DNA of 64,000 nucleotides from Microbacterium sp. UFMG61. GTDB lineage: Bacteria > Actinomycetota > Actinomycetes > Actinomycetales > Microbacteriaceae. Made by a program: the position numbers and the translations under genes. Numbering within the stretch: position 1 is the first letter of the stretch; the number at the start of each line of letters is the position of its first letter. Below the pieces are notes generated by a model that was given only the letters and a program-made list of their open reading frames with translations, searched no databases and was not told the origin of the DNA. This document shows positions 56,652-64,000 of the stretch, in pieces. Location of the stretch: assembly GCF_015354505.1 (NCBI RefSeq), contig NZ_JACAFP010000007.1:223111-287110 (forward strand), read 5' to 3'.

Positions 56652-59123
56652 GTGACCACGATCGATCAGCTACTGGGCGCGGAGCATTCAGCGGGCGACT
56701 TCCCTGCTCGAAGCATCCATCATCTCCGTAGGCCGAGACTCGACGAATCGCTCTCTCCGTTACGCCGCGGTGAGGCTCGCATCCTCACGATATGGAGCGC
56801 GGCGGGGTCCGGAAAAACCTCGTTGCTGACGGACTGGGCGCAGCAGCTCGAAGACGCGGGTCAGCGCGTCGCGTGGTTCCAGGGCGGTGAGTCGACAGAC
56901 GTGGGCACGCCGATCCGCACGGACGAGTGGGTCTTCATCGACGACGCCCATCTCGTCGCTGCGGGCACGCTCAGTCGCGTGCTGGACGACGCCGTGCGCA
57001 CGAGGCGACGGGTGATAGTGGCAGGCAGGTTCCAGCCGGTGCACAGCCTGTCATACCTGGCTGCCGCCGGAATCCTGGTTGAGGTACGCGGCGACGAACT
57101 CGCTTTCACTCCCGAAGAGGCCTCAGAACTTGCCCTGTTGCACGGAGTCGACCTCGATAGAGCGCCGTCGACCGCTCTGGTCGCGCGCACCGCAGGGTGG
57201 GCGACCGGGATCGCGATGGCGGTTCCGAGGCTGCTCCACGGTGACGTCGACGATCTGATCGGCCGGTTCGTCGCCGATTCCCGAGCCGTGGGCGACTTCC
57301 TCTCCGCGGAAGTGCTCGATCGCTGCAGCTACGACGAGGTCGAGATGCTCATCGCAGGCGCGGTGTCGGAGTTCATGCCGGGCGACCTTCTCGTCGAACT
57401 CACCGGCCGCGCGGATGCACAGGCGATCGCCGACTCATTCGCCTCAGAGAACTCCTTGCTGACCGTGCGCGACGGGCAGGTGTGTTTCCATCCCGTGCTG
57501 TTCGCGTTCCTTCAAGCCGAAGGGCGACGCCGGGACCCGGCCGCTCACCGCGACAGCCACGGGCGTGCCGCGCTCTGGTACGCGGCCAGGGAGAACTCCG
57601 TGGCCGCGCTCCGTCACGCCCTGCAGAGCGAGAGCCCCTCATTGATCCGGAGAATGGTCGAGCACTTCGCCCTCGACCTGGTGCTCAGTGGACACGGTGC
57701 GATCGTCGGTGAGGCTGTGCAGGCGCTCCCGCCAACCGCTGACACCCTGGGTGTGATCGTGGCGCGCCTGCTTCTGTTGATCCCGTTCTCGACGGATCCT
57801 CTGCGCTGGGTGAGGCTGATCGCGAACGCCAGACAGCAGGACCATCCTGGTTACCGCCTCACCGCGTGGCCGACCGCACTCGAAGCTGTCGAATGCTTCC
57901 CACCTGCTGATGTGTGCCGCACCGCAGAGCCGCCCGATCTTCGTGCCCCCCGTCATGCCGCGGCGCGGGCGAAGTCGCTGCCGCTGGACCTTCTCTGCAC
58001 GCTCGCCGACGCGCAGATGCTGAGGTGCACAGGCGACGTCCGCGAGGCGATGGCCACCGCGGGGCGTGTGGTCGAATCAGCCGGCACAGCGGGGTACCAA
58101 TGGCTGCAGCTGCACGGCGCCGAGCTCTACTCGAACTGCGCGATCGAGCTCGAGGAGTGGGAGAAGAGCTCGACGATGGAGGAGCGCGTGGCCGAGCGCG
58201 GCATCACGCTCGCTCCGGGCATGACCGATCCGGTGCGCGCCGCGGCCGTCATCATCCGCGCCAGCCGCGACTACCAGCAGGGCGAGCCGCTCCCCCGCGA
58301 GCTCGACGACGTCGTCTCCGCGCGCGGCGGAACAGACGACGCCATCGCCGTGCCCGCCCGGGTGCTCCAACTCCTCATGAGCCTCGATGCCGACCCCGAC
58401 TCACTGGACTCCGCCGATGAGCTCGAGAGGATCCTGCGTGCGTCTGGCTCACGATTTCCGCGGCTGGTCGCGGCATCGTCTCTTCAGATCGTGGCGCTGC
58501 GCGCCGCGCAGGACGAACTCCCTCTCGCCCTGGCATTCGCAGACTTCGTCGAGGAGATGCTGGGCGGCGGCTGTCTCGAGCTTGCGAACCTCCAGTTCCT
58601 GCTTGATTCGCACTCCCCGGCGCGCGAGGCGGCGCTCACCCATGCGATCGCACGGGGTGCGCGCAGCTGGCATCCGAACGCCGTCGTGGGTGCATCTGTG
58701 CTGCTCGCAGAATCCGCACATGCCGCCGGCCGGGACCACGTCTGTCTCTCGCACCTCACGACTGCGCTCACGCAGGCGAAGCGATTTCGGACGGTGCGGC
58801 CGTTCCTCATGCGCGGCGCGATCGGAGCCCGGCTGACCGGTCTGTACGACGGCCGCTTCGGGCATCTCAACGCGCTCTCGTCCACGGTGGTGCGCCTGGC
58901 GAGAGTGATGCCGGCCGGGCCCGGCCTCACCGTGGCGCTCACCCCGAAAGAGCATGACATTCTCGTCGAGCTGCCGATCCATCAGAGCGTCGCCGACATC
59001 GCCGCCGGACAATACCTCAGTGTCAACACCGTGAAGACGCATCTGCGCAACATATATCTGAAGCTCGGCGCGACGGGTCGAAGCGAGGCTGTCAGACGCG
59101 CGACGGAACTCGGACTCCTCTGA
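56652..59123 (+). CDS. large ATP-binding LuxR-family regulator (MalT/LAL-like)
   Basis: An 823-residue regulator. The NTPase domain has Walker A WSAAGSGKTSLLTDWA near residues 48-62 and a likely Walker B in EWVFIDDAHLV. A long helical, TPR-like middle region (about 300-740) follows, then a LuxR helix-turn-helix at the C-terminus (LTPKEHDILVELPIHQSVADIAAGQYLSVNTVKTHLRNIYLKLG, about residues 765-805). These signal-transducing ATPases respond to small inducers. GTG 56652 follows GAGGGG. The likely targets are nearby, perhaps the drug exporter, but no operator has been proved. Confidence 0.88.
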   Translation: MTTIDQLLGAEHSAGDFPARSIHHLRRPRLDESLSPLRRGEARILTIWSAAGSGKTSLLTDWAQQLEDAGQRVAWFQGGESTDVGTPIRTDEWVFIDDAHLVAAGTLSRVLDDAVRTRRRVIVAGRFQPVHSLSYLAAAGILVEVRGDELAFTPEEASELALLHGVDLDRAPSTALVARTAGWATGIAMAVPRLLHGDVDDLIGRFVADSRAVGDFLSAEVLDRCSYDEVEMLIAGAVSEFMPGDLLVELTGRADAQAIADSFASENSLLTVRDGQVCFHPVLFAFLQAEGRRRDPAAHRDSHGRAALWYAARENSVAALRHALQSESPSLIRRMVEHFALDLVLSGHGAIVGEAVQALPPTADTLGVIVARLLLLIPFSTDPLRWVRLIANARQQDHPGYRLTAWPTALEAVECFPPADVCRTAEPPDLRAPRHAAARAKSLPLDLLCTLADAQMLRCTGDVREAMATAGRVVESAGTAGYQWLQLHGAELYSNCAIELEEWEKSSTMEERVAERGITLAPGMTDPVRAAAVIIRASRDYQQGEPLPRELDDVVSARGGTDDAIAVPARVLQLLMSLDADPDSLDSADELERILRASGSRFPRLVAASSLQIVALRAAQDELPLALAFADFVEEMLGGGCLELANLQFLLDSHSPAREAALTHAIARGARSWHPNAVVGASVLLAESAHAAGRDHVCLSHLTTALTQAKRFRTVRPFLMRGAIGARLTGLYDGRFGHLNALSSTVVRLARVMPAGPGLTVALTPKEHDILVELPIHQSVADIAAGQYLSVNTVKTHLRNIYLKLGATGRSEAVRRATELGLL

Positions 59124-59197
59124 GCAGGGTCTCTTCGCCCGCACAATCACCTCGGACGGGTGAAGCGCACCGAACACGCATCGATGACCATGGACGC

Positions 59198-59422
59198 ATG
59201 GGGGCCGCGGACTCACACTTCATCAAGCACTACGAGATACGTCTGCCCTACGCGCGCTCCGACGCACTCGCCGCCGCCTTCCCCGAACTCGATGCCGTGC
59301 AGATCGATCGGAACACGACATTGCTCTCCGGACCGATCCGCGACCAGGCGGAACTGCATGGCCTGCTCATGCGCATTGCCGGCATGGGCCTCGAGATCAC
59401 CGAAGTGCGCCAGAAGCCCTGA
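59198..59422 (+). CDS. uncharacterised 74-residue protein
   Basis: I cannot name the family. The product is 74 residues, with HYEIRLPYARSDALAAAFPELDAVQIDRNTTLLSGPIRDQAELHGLLMRIAGMGLEITEVRQKP as almost the whole chain (residues 9-74). The alternation suggests a small alpha/beta domain, possibly of ferredoxin-like fold. It resembles small proteins I know to recur in actinobacteria beside LuxR regulators. The start ATG 59198 is 75 bp after the regulator. It converges on the drug exporter gene. Confidence 0.65.
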   Translation: MGAADSHFIKHYEIRLPYARSDALAAAFPELDAVQIDRNTTLLSGPIRDQAELHGLLMRIAGMGLEITEVRQKP

Positions 59423-59438
59423 TCCGAGAGTCACGTGC

Positions 59439-61058
59439 TCAGGCAGGTTGACCTGGGCCCGCGCCTTCGGGCGCTTCCGATCGTCTCCGGTCCACCCCTG
59501 TAGACCCCAAAGAGATCGTCGAGAGCAGCCCGAGGGACAGGAACCCGGCCGCCGTCCATGCGGCGAAGCGGGTGCCATCAGAGAACGCCGCCTTGGCGTC
59601 GTCGGCGATTTCGGCCATGTCGGGCTGAGCCTCGAGGCCGCTGATCGCCGCGCCCGCACTGTCGACGACCGACGACACGATCTGGTCCCGCTGCTCGACA
59701 GGCAGACCTCGAGCCTCGAGAGAGGACGACAGGATGCCGGCGGTGCTGGTGAAGAGAACGGTGCCGAGCACGGCGACGCCGAGCGCAGCACCCAGCTGCC
59801 GCGACGTGGACTGTGTTCCGGATGCCGCTCCGCTGTCCGCCACGGGGACGTCGGCGAGCACCACTCCGGTCAGCTGGGCGGTGGCCAGCCCGACGCCGAG
59901 GCCGTAGACGAAGAGGAACGGAATGAGCGGCACCCACGAGGCATCCGGTCCGATGACGAAGCCGACGCCCGCCACCCCGACGATCTCGGCGACGAGTCCG
60001 GCCCGCACGACCCACACCGGTGCGATCCTGCCGCTGGCCGCACCGGCTGCGCCGCTGGCGACGAACGATCCGATCGCGAGCGCGAGCAGCAGCAGACCGG
60101 TCTGCAGCGCATCGAAGCCGAGCACGAACTGCAGCCACAGCGGCAGAGCGAGGATGATGCCGAACTCGCCGAGCGACACCACGGTGGCCGCGATGTTGCC
60201 GTTGCGGAACGACGGGATCGAGAAGAGACGCAGCGCGAGCAGCGTCGACTTCCCTTGACGTCCGCGATGCACTCCCCAGGCGATGAAAGCGATCAGGGCG
60301 ATCACCGCGAGTGCGAAGGCGATCGGGATGGGCGAGAGGTCGAACGGCCATGTCCAGCCGCCGATCGTGAGCCGCTCATCGACGAGCCACCACCCGTAGG
60401 TGCGGCCCTCGATCAGCCCGAACACGAGGCTGCCCATGGTGACGACGGAGAGGATGGCGCCGACCACATCGATCTTCGAGGTGCGGTCGCTGCGAGACTC
60501 GGCGACCGTGAGCAGCACACCGACGACGATGATGATCCCGAGCGGGATGTTGATGCCGAACGCCCACCGCCACGAGAACGCGGTCGTGAGCCATCCGCCG
60601 AGCAACGGACCGACTGCTGCCATCCCACCGATGGTCGAGCCCCACACCGCGAAGGCGATCCCCCGCTCGCGTCCGCGGAACGTCGCGTTGATGATCGACA
60701 GGGTGGTGGGCAGGATCATCGCACCGCCGACACCCTGGGCGAGGCGGGCGAGGATCAGCATCCCCCCGTCGGGAGCCGAGGCCGCGAGAACCGAAGACGC
60801 CGCGAACACGATGACGCCGATGACCATCACGCGGCGCCGTCCGAATCTGTCGGCGAGACTGCCGAAGACCAGCAGAAGTGCGGCGAACACCAGGGTGTAC
60901 GACTCCTGAACCCACTGCACCTCGGTCGACGTGATGCCGAGGTCGTCGACGATAGCCGGGATCGCGACGTTCACGATCGTCGAGTCGACGATGATCAACG
61001 AGACCGCGATGCTGATGAAGACCAGGCCCGCCCAGCGCAGACGTTCGTATCGTTCCAT
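59439..61058 (-). CDS. DHA2-family drug efflux transporter (MFS, 14 helices)
   Basis: A 539-residue exporter. Family marks are SLIIVDSTIVNVAIPAIVDDLG in the first helix, GSLADRFGRRRVMVIG (motif A), LPTTLSIINATFRGRERGIAFAVWGSTIGGMAAVGPLLGGWL (motif C region, residues about 115-155) and 14 predicted helices. ATG 61058 (MERYERLRW) is chosen for the family-like N-terminus. A 13-bp palindrome lies five bases before it and replaces any ribosome binding site, so the mRNA may be leaderless or the start may be different. Confidence 0.9.
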   Translation of the reverse strand: MERYERLRWAGLVFISIAVSLIIVDSTIVNVAIPAIVDDLGITSTEVQWVQESYTLVFAALLLVFGSLADRFGRRRVMVIGVIVFAASSVLAASAPDGGMLILARLAQGVGGAMILPTTLSIINATFRGRERGIAFAVWGSTIGGMAAVGPLLGGWLTTAFSWRWAFGINIPLGIIIVVGVLLTVAESRSDRTSKIDVVGAILSVVTMGSLVFGLIEGRTYGWWLVDERLTIGGWTWPFDLSPIPIAFALAVIALIAFIAWGVHRGRQGKSTLLALRLFSIPSFRNGNIAATVVSLGEFGIILALPLWLQFVLGFDALQTGLLLLALAIGSFVASGAAGAASGRIAPVWVVRAGLVAEIVGVAGVGFVIGPDASWVPLIPFLFVYGLGVGLATAQLTGVVLADVPVADSGAASGTQSTSRQLGAALGVAVLGTVLFTSTAGILSSSLEARGLPVEQRDQIVSSVVDSAGAAISGLEAQPDMAEIADDAKAAFSDGTRFAAWTAAGFLSLGLLSTISLGSTGVDRRRSEAPEGAGPGQPA

Positions 61059-61063
61059 GACTA

Positions 61064-61076
61064 CTAGCTTAGCTAG
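61064..61076. promoter_or_regulatory. palindromic operator-like site at the drug exporter start
   Basis: CTAGCT-T-AGCTAG is a perfect 13-bp palindrome, AT-rich against its surroundings, five bases before the exporter ATG. Such sites upstream of DHA2 exporters are usually bound by TetR- or MarR-type repressors. No such regulator gene is adjacent here. Confidence 0.55.
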
Positions 61077-61083
61077 CAAAAAC

Positions 61084-61746
61084 TCAGGACGGGTCGAGTT
61101 CGGAGATGATCCGCCCCTCGCGCAGTCGGACGGTGCGATCGGCATCTCCGAGCAGCGCCGAATCGTGCGACACGCATGCGATCGCAACACCACGACTCAC
61201 CTCCTCGCGCAGCACTGAGCGGATCCGCAGCGCGCTCTCGGCATCGAGCCCTGTCGTGGGTTCGTCGAGCAGGAGCAGGTCGGCACGCCGGGCCAGCCCC
61301 TGGGCGAGCAGCGCGCGCTGCTGCTGCCCGCCGGACAGCGCGGCGAACGGAGTGGCTGCGAGAGCCTCGATCCCCAGTCGCCTCATCGAACCCTCGATGA
61401 GCTCGCGCGCCTCGGCATCCACGCGACGCCACCAGCCGAGGCGCCCCCAGGCCCCCACGCTGACGACATCGCGCACCGTCACGGGGAGGCGCTCGGAGAT
61501 GGCTGCACGCTGCGGAACGAATGCGATCGCCCCAGAGGTCGTTCGGTCCCCCCGCCGCTGCTCGCGCGTGCCCGCCACCACTTCGAGAAGGGTCGATTTT
61601 CCGGCGCCGTTCGGCCCCGCGATCACCGTCAGCACTCCCGCCGAGAGCTCGAGGTCGACACCGCAGAGCACATCACGCCCGTCGAAGGCGACGTGGATGT
61701 TCGACAGCCGGACGAGCGGTTCGATGGTCATGTTCGGCGGAGTCAT
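61084..61746 (-). CDS. aztA: zinc ABC transporter ATPase AztA
   Basis: A 220-residue ABC ATPase. Walker A is IAGPNGAGKSTLLEVVAG, the Q-loop is in FVPQRAAIS, the signature is ALSGGQQQRALLAQGLARRAD, and Walker B is LLLLDEPTTGLD with the switch CVSHDSALL. It drives uptake through the AztB permease. Membership of the aztABCD zinc system is inferred from the neighbours and the Zur-like site. The start is ATG 61746; ATG 61731 is an alternative. It is divergent from aztB. Confidence 0.85.
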   Translation of the reverse strand: MTPPNMTIEPLVRLSNIHVAFDGRDVLCGVDLELSAGVLTVIAGPNGAGKSTLLEVVAGTREQRRGDRTTSGAIAFVPQRAAISERLPVTVRDVVSVGAWGRLGWWRRVDAEARELIEGSMRRLGIEALAATPFAALSGGQQQRALLAQGLARRADLLLLDEPTTGLDAESALRIRSVLREEVSRGVAIACVSHDSALLGDADRTVRLREGRIISELDPS

Positions 61747-61762
61747 GTCTCAAACATACGAG

Positions 61763-61781
61763 TTTGATAATCATTATCAAA
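61763..61781. promoter_or_regulatory. Zur-type operator in the aztA/aztB divergent promoter region
   Basis: TTTGATAAT-C-ATTATCAAA is a perfect 19-bp odd palindrome. It matches the known Zur-box pattern, which is AT-rich and built around TGATAAT/ATTATCA. It lies 17 bp from the aztA start and 15 bp from the aztB start, so one bound Zur dimer pair could shut off both. It is the most AT-rich stretch in the locus. Confidence 0.8.
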
Positions 61782-61795
61782 AACGTCTAGGGTCG

Positions 61796-62668
61796 ATGAA
61801 CGTGACCTCCCCTCTCCCTCTCCTCGCCCCGTTCGCGCTCGATTTCGTGCAGCGCGGGCTGATCGGCGGCTCACTCGTCGCCGTCCTGTGCGGAGTCGTC
61901 GGCACCTGGGTGGTCATCCGCGGCATGGCGTTCCTCGGCGAGGCGCTTGCGCACGGCATGCTTCCCGGCGTCGCGCTCGCGACCGTATCGGGGCTCCCGG
62001 TGCTCGCCGGCGGCGCCCTCAGCGCGATCGCGATGAGCCTGGGAATCGGCGCCCTGCAACGCCGAGCCAAGCTCTCATACGACACCAGCATCGGGCTGCT
62101 CTTCGTCTCGATGCTGGCGCTCGGAGTCATCGTCATCTCGCATTCGGGGAGCTTCGCCACCGACGCCACGGCGATCCTGTTCGGTGACATCCTCGCGATC
62201 ACCGAGAGCGACCTGATGCTGCTCGCCGCCGCCGCCGCCGTCGGTGTGATCGTGGCGACGATCTGCCACCGCTCCTTCGTCGCTCTCGCGCTCGACACCC
62301 GTATCGCCTCGGTGCTCGGACTCCGCCCGCGAGTCGCACAGGCCGCACTTGTGGGCCTGGTGACGCTCGCCGTCGTCGCGTCCTATCAGGCCGTCGGCTC
62401 GATGCTCGTCGTCGGGCTGCTCCTCGCACCGGCGGTCGCCGCCGGGCACTGGACCACGCGCATACCGAGCCGCATGCTCCTGGCATGCCTCTTCGGCATC
62501 GCGGCGGTCTTCTTCGGTCTTCTCGCCTCCTGGTACCTCGCCACGGCTGCCGGCGCATCCGTCGCCGCCGCGGCGATCCTGCTCGCGGGACTCTCATGGG
62601 CTGCCAGGTCCGCGCTGAACGGCATCCGACCGTCGGCCCATGCCGCTGTCCCCGCGCTGTCCCGCTGA
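61796..62668 (+). CDS. aztB: zinc ABC transporter permease AztB
   Basis: A 290-residue ABC-3 family permease with about eight membrane helices. Blocks include GTWVVIRGMAFLGEALAHGMLPGVALA, SYDTSIGLLFVSMLALGVIVISHSG and VASYQAVGSMLVVGLLLAPAVAA (the family's conserved segments). It carries zinc across the membrane using energy from AztA. ATG 61796 follows TCTAGGGTCG. It is followed 32 bp later by aztD. Confidence 0.87.
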   Translation: MNVTSPLPLLAPFALDFVQRGLIGGSLVAVLCGVVGTWVVIRGMAFLGEALAHGMLPGVALATVSGLPVLAGGALSAIAMSLGIGALQRRAKLSYDTSIGLLFVSMLALGVIVISHSGSFATDATAILFGDILAITESDLMLLAAAAAVGVIVATICHRSFVALALDTRIASVLGLRPRVAQAALVGLVTLAVVASYQAVGSMLVVGLLLAPAVAAGHWTTRIPSRMLLACLFGIAAVFFGLLASWYLATAAGASVAAAAILLAGLSWAARSALNGIRPSAHAAVPALSR

Positions 62669-62700
62669 CTCCGCCACCATCCGCCACCCGAAAGGTCCCT

Positions 62701-63966
62701 GTGTCCACCCGCCACACCCCCGTCACCCCACGCGCCGCCCGCATGACGGCAGGCGCCGTCCTCGGCATCCTCACGGTGTCGCTCGCCGCCTGTGCGGGAC
62801 AGCCGACTGCCGACCCGTCGGCGAGCCCGAGCGCAGATGCTACGGGCGCCGGCCACGGCGCGATCGCCGGAGCGGAGGAGGTGGCCGAGCCTCCGCTCGG
62901 TCTCACGACGATCGATCCCGACGGTCAGGTGACGCACCTCGATCTCCTCGACGAGAGCGTCACGGAGATCGGCGCGATCTCGGCACCGTCGGCGGTGGCG
63001 ACGGACGGCCGCTACCTGTTCGCGGACAACGGCGACGGAATCGAGATCATCGACAGCGGTGTGTGGACGTGGGATCACGTGGATCACCTCCACTACTACC
63101 GCGCCGAGCCGACGCTGCTCGGCGCGGTCGACGGCGAGGGAGCGGCCACGATCGCCACCACGAACAGCTCGACCACGGGCGGCACGGGGATCTCGTTCGC
63201 GGGCTCCGGCGACGCGGTGCTGCTCGACACCGAGGCCCTGTCGAAAGGCGAGATCCGCGAGCTGTTCCGGTTCGAACGCGAACCGCACGAGGGTCTCGTC
63301 GTGCCGGTGGGATCCTTCGCGCTCGTGTCCGACACCGACGACGGAGCCGTGACGACGATCGCCGCCTACGCCTCCGACGGCGAAGAGACCGGCATCGAGC
63401 ACCCCTGCACCGATCCCGCCGGAACCGTCACGACCCGCGTCGGCGCCGTGATCGGCTGTGACGACGGCGCGCTGCTCGCCCATGTCGACGGTGGCGAGCT
63501 GAGCATTGAGCGGATCCCGTTCCCCGACGGCGCAGCACCCTCGGCGATCTCGGCCTTCCACAACCGCGAGGGGCGACCCACCGTCGCGGCACTCGCCGGA
63601 CCGACCGACATCCGTCTGCTCGACACCCGCGAGCGCGCGTGGACCCTGCTGACCGCTCCCGTTCCGCTGGTGCAGGTCACGGCCGTCGACGACGAGGGCG
63701 GGCATCTGCTCGCGCTGGCCCAGGACGGACGGATGCTGGTACTGAGCGCCGACGACGGGTCGCTGCTCGCCGAGACCGCGCCACTCGTCTCCGAGTCGCT
63801 CGCGGATGGCGCACCCCCGACGCTCATCGCCGACCAGCATCGCGCCTACCTCAGCGCACCGGCCGAGCGTCGGCTGTACGAGATCGACTACGCCGACGGG
63901 GCACGTATCGCACGCACCTTCGACACCGCCACCGAGCCGGCCTTCGTCGCCGAGACAGGACGCTGA
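62701..63966 (+). CDS. aztD: zinc metallochaperone AztD, lipoprotein form
   Basis: A 421-residue exported lipoprotein: signal peptide, lipobox LAAC (about residues 30-33), a Ser/Pro/Ala spacer, then a beta-propeller with the metal-binding block DHVDHLHYYRAEP near residue 130. AztD is known to pass zinc to the AztC binding protein. In Gram-negatives it is a soluble periplasmic protein; here the lipobox suggests it is tethered to the outer membrane face. The start GTG 62701 has GAAAGG seven bases upstream. Confidence 0.85.
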   Translation: MSTRHTPVTPRAARMTAGAVLGILTVSLAACAGQPTADPSASPSADATGAGHGAIAGAEEVAEPPLGLTTIDPDGQVTHLDLLDESVTEIGAISAPSAVATDGRYLFADNGDGIEIIDSGVWTWDHVDHLHYYRAEPTLLGAVDGEGAATIATTNSSTTGGTGISFAGSGDAVLLDTEALSKGEIRELFRFEREPHEGLVVPVGSFALVSDTDDGAVTTIAAYASDGEETGIEHPCTDPAGTVTTRVGAVIGCDDGALLAHVDGGELSIERIPFPDGAAPSAISAFHNREGRPTVAALAGPTDIRLLDTRERAWTLLTAPVPLVQVTAVDDEGGHLLALAQDGRMLVLSADDGSLLAETAPLVSESLADGAPPTLIADQHRAYLSAPAERRLYEIDYADGARIARTFDTATEPAFVAETGR

Positions 63967-63968
63967 CC

Positions 63969-64000
63969 ATGCGCCTCCCCCGCACCCTCGCCGCGGCGGC
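63969..64000 (+). CDS. start of zinc-binding protein gene, probably aztC (cut by window end)
   Basis: Only ten codons (MRLPRTLAAA) are present, two bases after the aztD stop. The sequence begins a signal peptide. Position after aztB and aztD makes the substrate-binding protein AztC the best guess, but the visible part alone does not prove it. Confidence 0.5.
   Translation, partial: MRLPRTLAAA

Noticed and set aside
59160..61067. 635-codon plus-strand open frame opposite the DHA2 exporter
   Set aside because: Composition is that of an antisense frame (His/Asp/Arg-rich, no hydrophobic core), and the exporter on the other strand is clear.

Overview
The window looks like chromosome of a high-GC Gram-positive actinobacterium of the family Microbacteriaceae, most likely Microbacterium or a close relative. 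The reasons are the GC-rich codon use, many GTG starts, the gene order around the ATP synthase operon, a non-mevalonate isoprenoid pathway (ispG, dxr), an actinobacterial Rho with a long low-complexity N-terminus, and lipoproteins with Gram-positive lipoboxes. The genus is inferred from protein character and was not checked by any search.

Layout. 1-12 kb: ispG (cut by the window edge), a fused anthranilate synthase behind a Trp leader-peptide attenuator, an RseP-type protease, a small membrane protein with a YcnI-like copper protein, a MurE-type ligase outside any division cluster, dxr, an FKBP-type lipoprotein, an acyltransferase, an OsmC protein and a Rhizobium-etli-type asparaginase. 12-17.7 kb: an EccC/FtsK-like tandem ATPase, a PP2C phosphatase, a DUF5684-like membrane protein with a proline-rich repeat tail, and yaaA. 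17.7-28.1 kb: one long minus-strand run, prmC-sua5-wecA-atpI-atpBEFHAGDC, closed by a 16-bp-stem terminator. 28.1-34.2 kb: a block of mostly transport and sensory genes (cysK-cysE, a holin-like protein, a CitMHS transporter and a CitA/CitB-type two-component system) lying between prmC and prfA. 34.2-41.2 kb: prfA-rho-thrB-hom-lysA, all on the minus strand. 41.4-45.9 kb: YihY, LmeA-like, argS, an SGNH hydrolase and tRNA-Arg(CCG).

46-52 kb is an accessory island just downstream of tRNA-Arg. It carries a cyclophilin-like lipoprotein, a carboxymuconolactone decarboxylase, a cupin, a zinc alcohol dehydrogenase, a Bcr/CflA-type exporter, a short-chain dehydrogenase and an XRE/MmyB regulator. Two 36-nt copies of the tRNA-proximal terminator (34 of 36 identical) bracket it, and a remnant of a second short-chain dehydrogenase sits at its left edge. 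It reads as a small detoxification/efflux module that entered next to the tRNA.

52-61 kb holds tandem CPBP membrane proteases, a small cupin, an FMN reductase, a DUF1254/DUF1214 protein, a PLDc_N-SHOCT protein, a large MalT-like LuxR regulator, an orphan 74-aa protein and a DHA2-type drug exporter. 61-64 kb is a zinc-import locus: aztA diverges from aztB-aztD-aztC (the last cut by the window end) across a perfect 19-bp Zur-type palindrome.

All coordinates and motifs were read by eye from the sequence. Family names rest on motif recognition and no database search was run.
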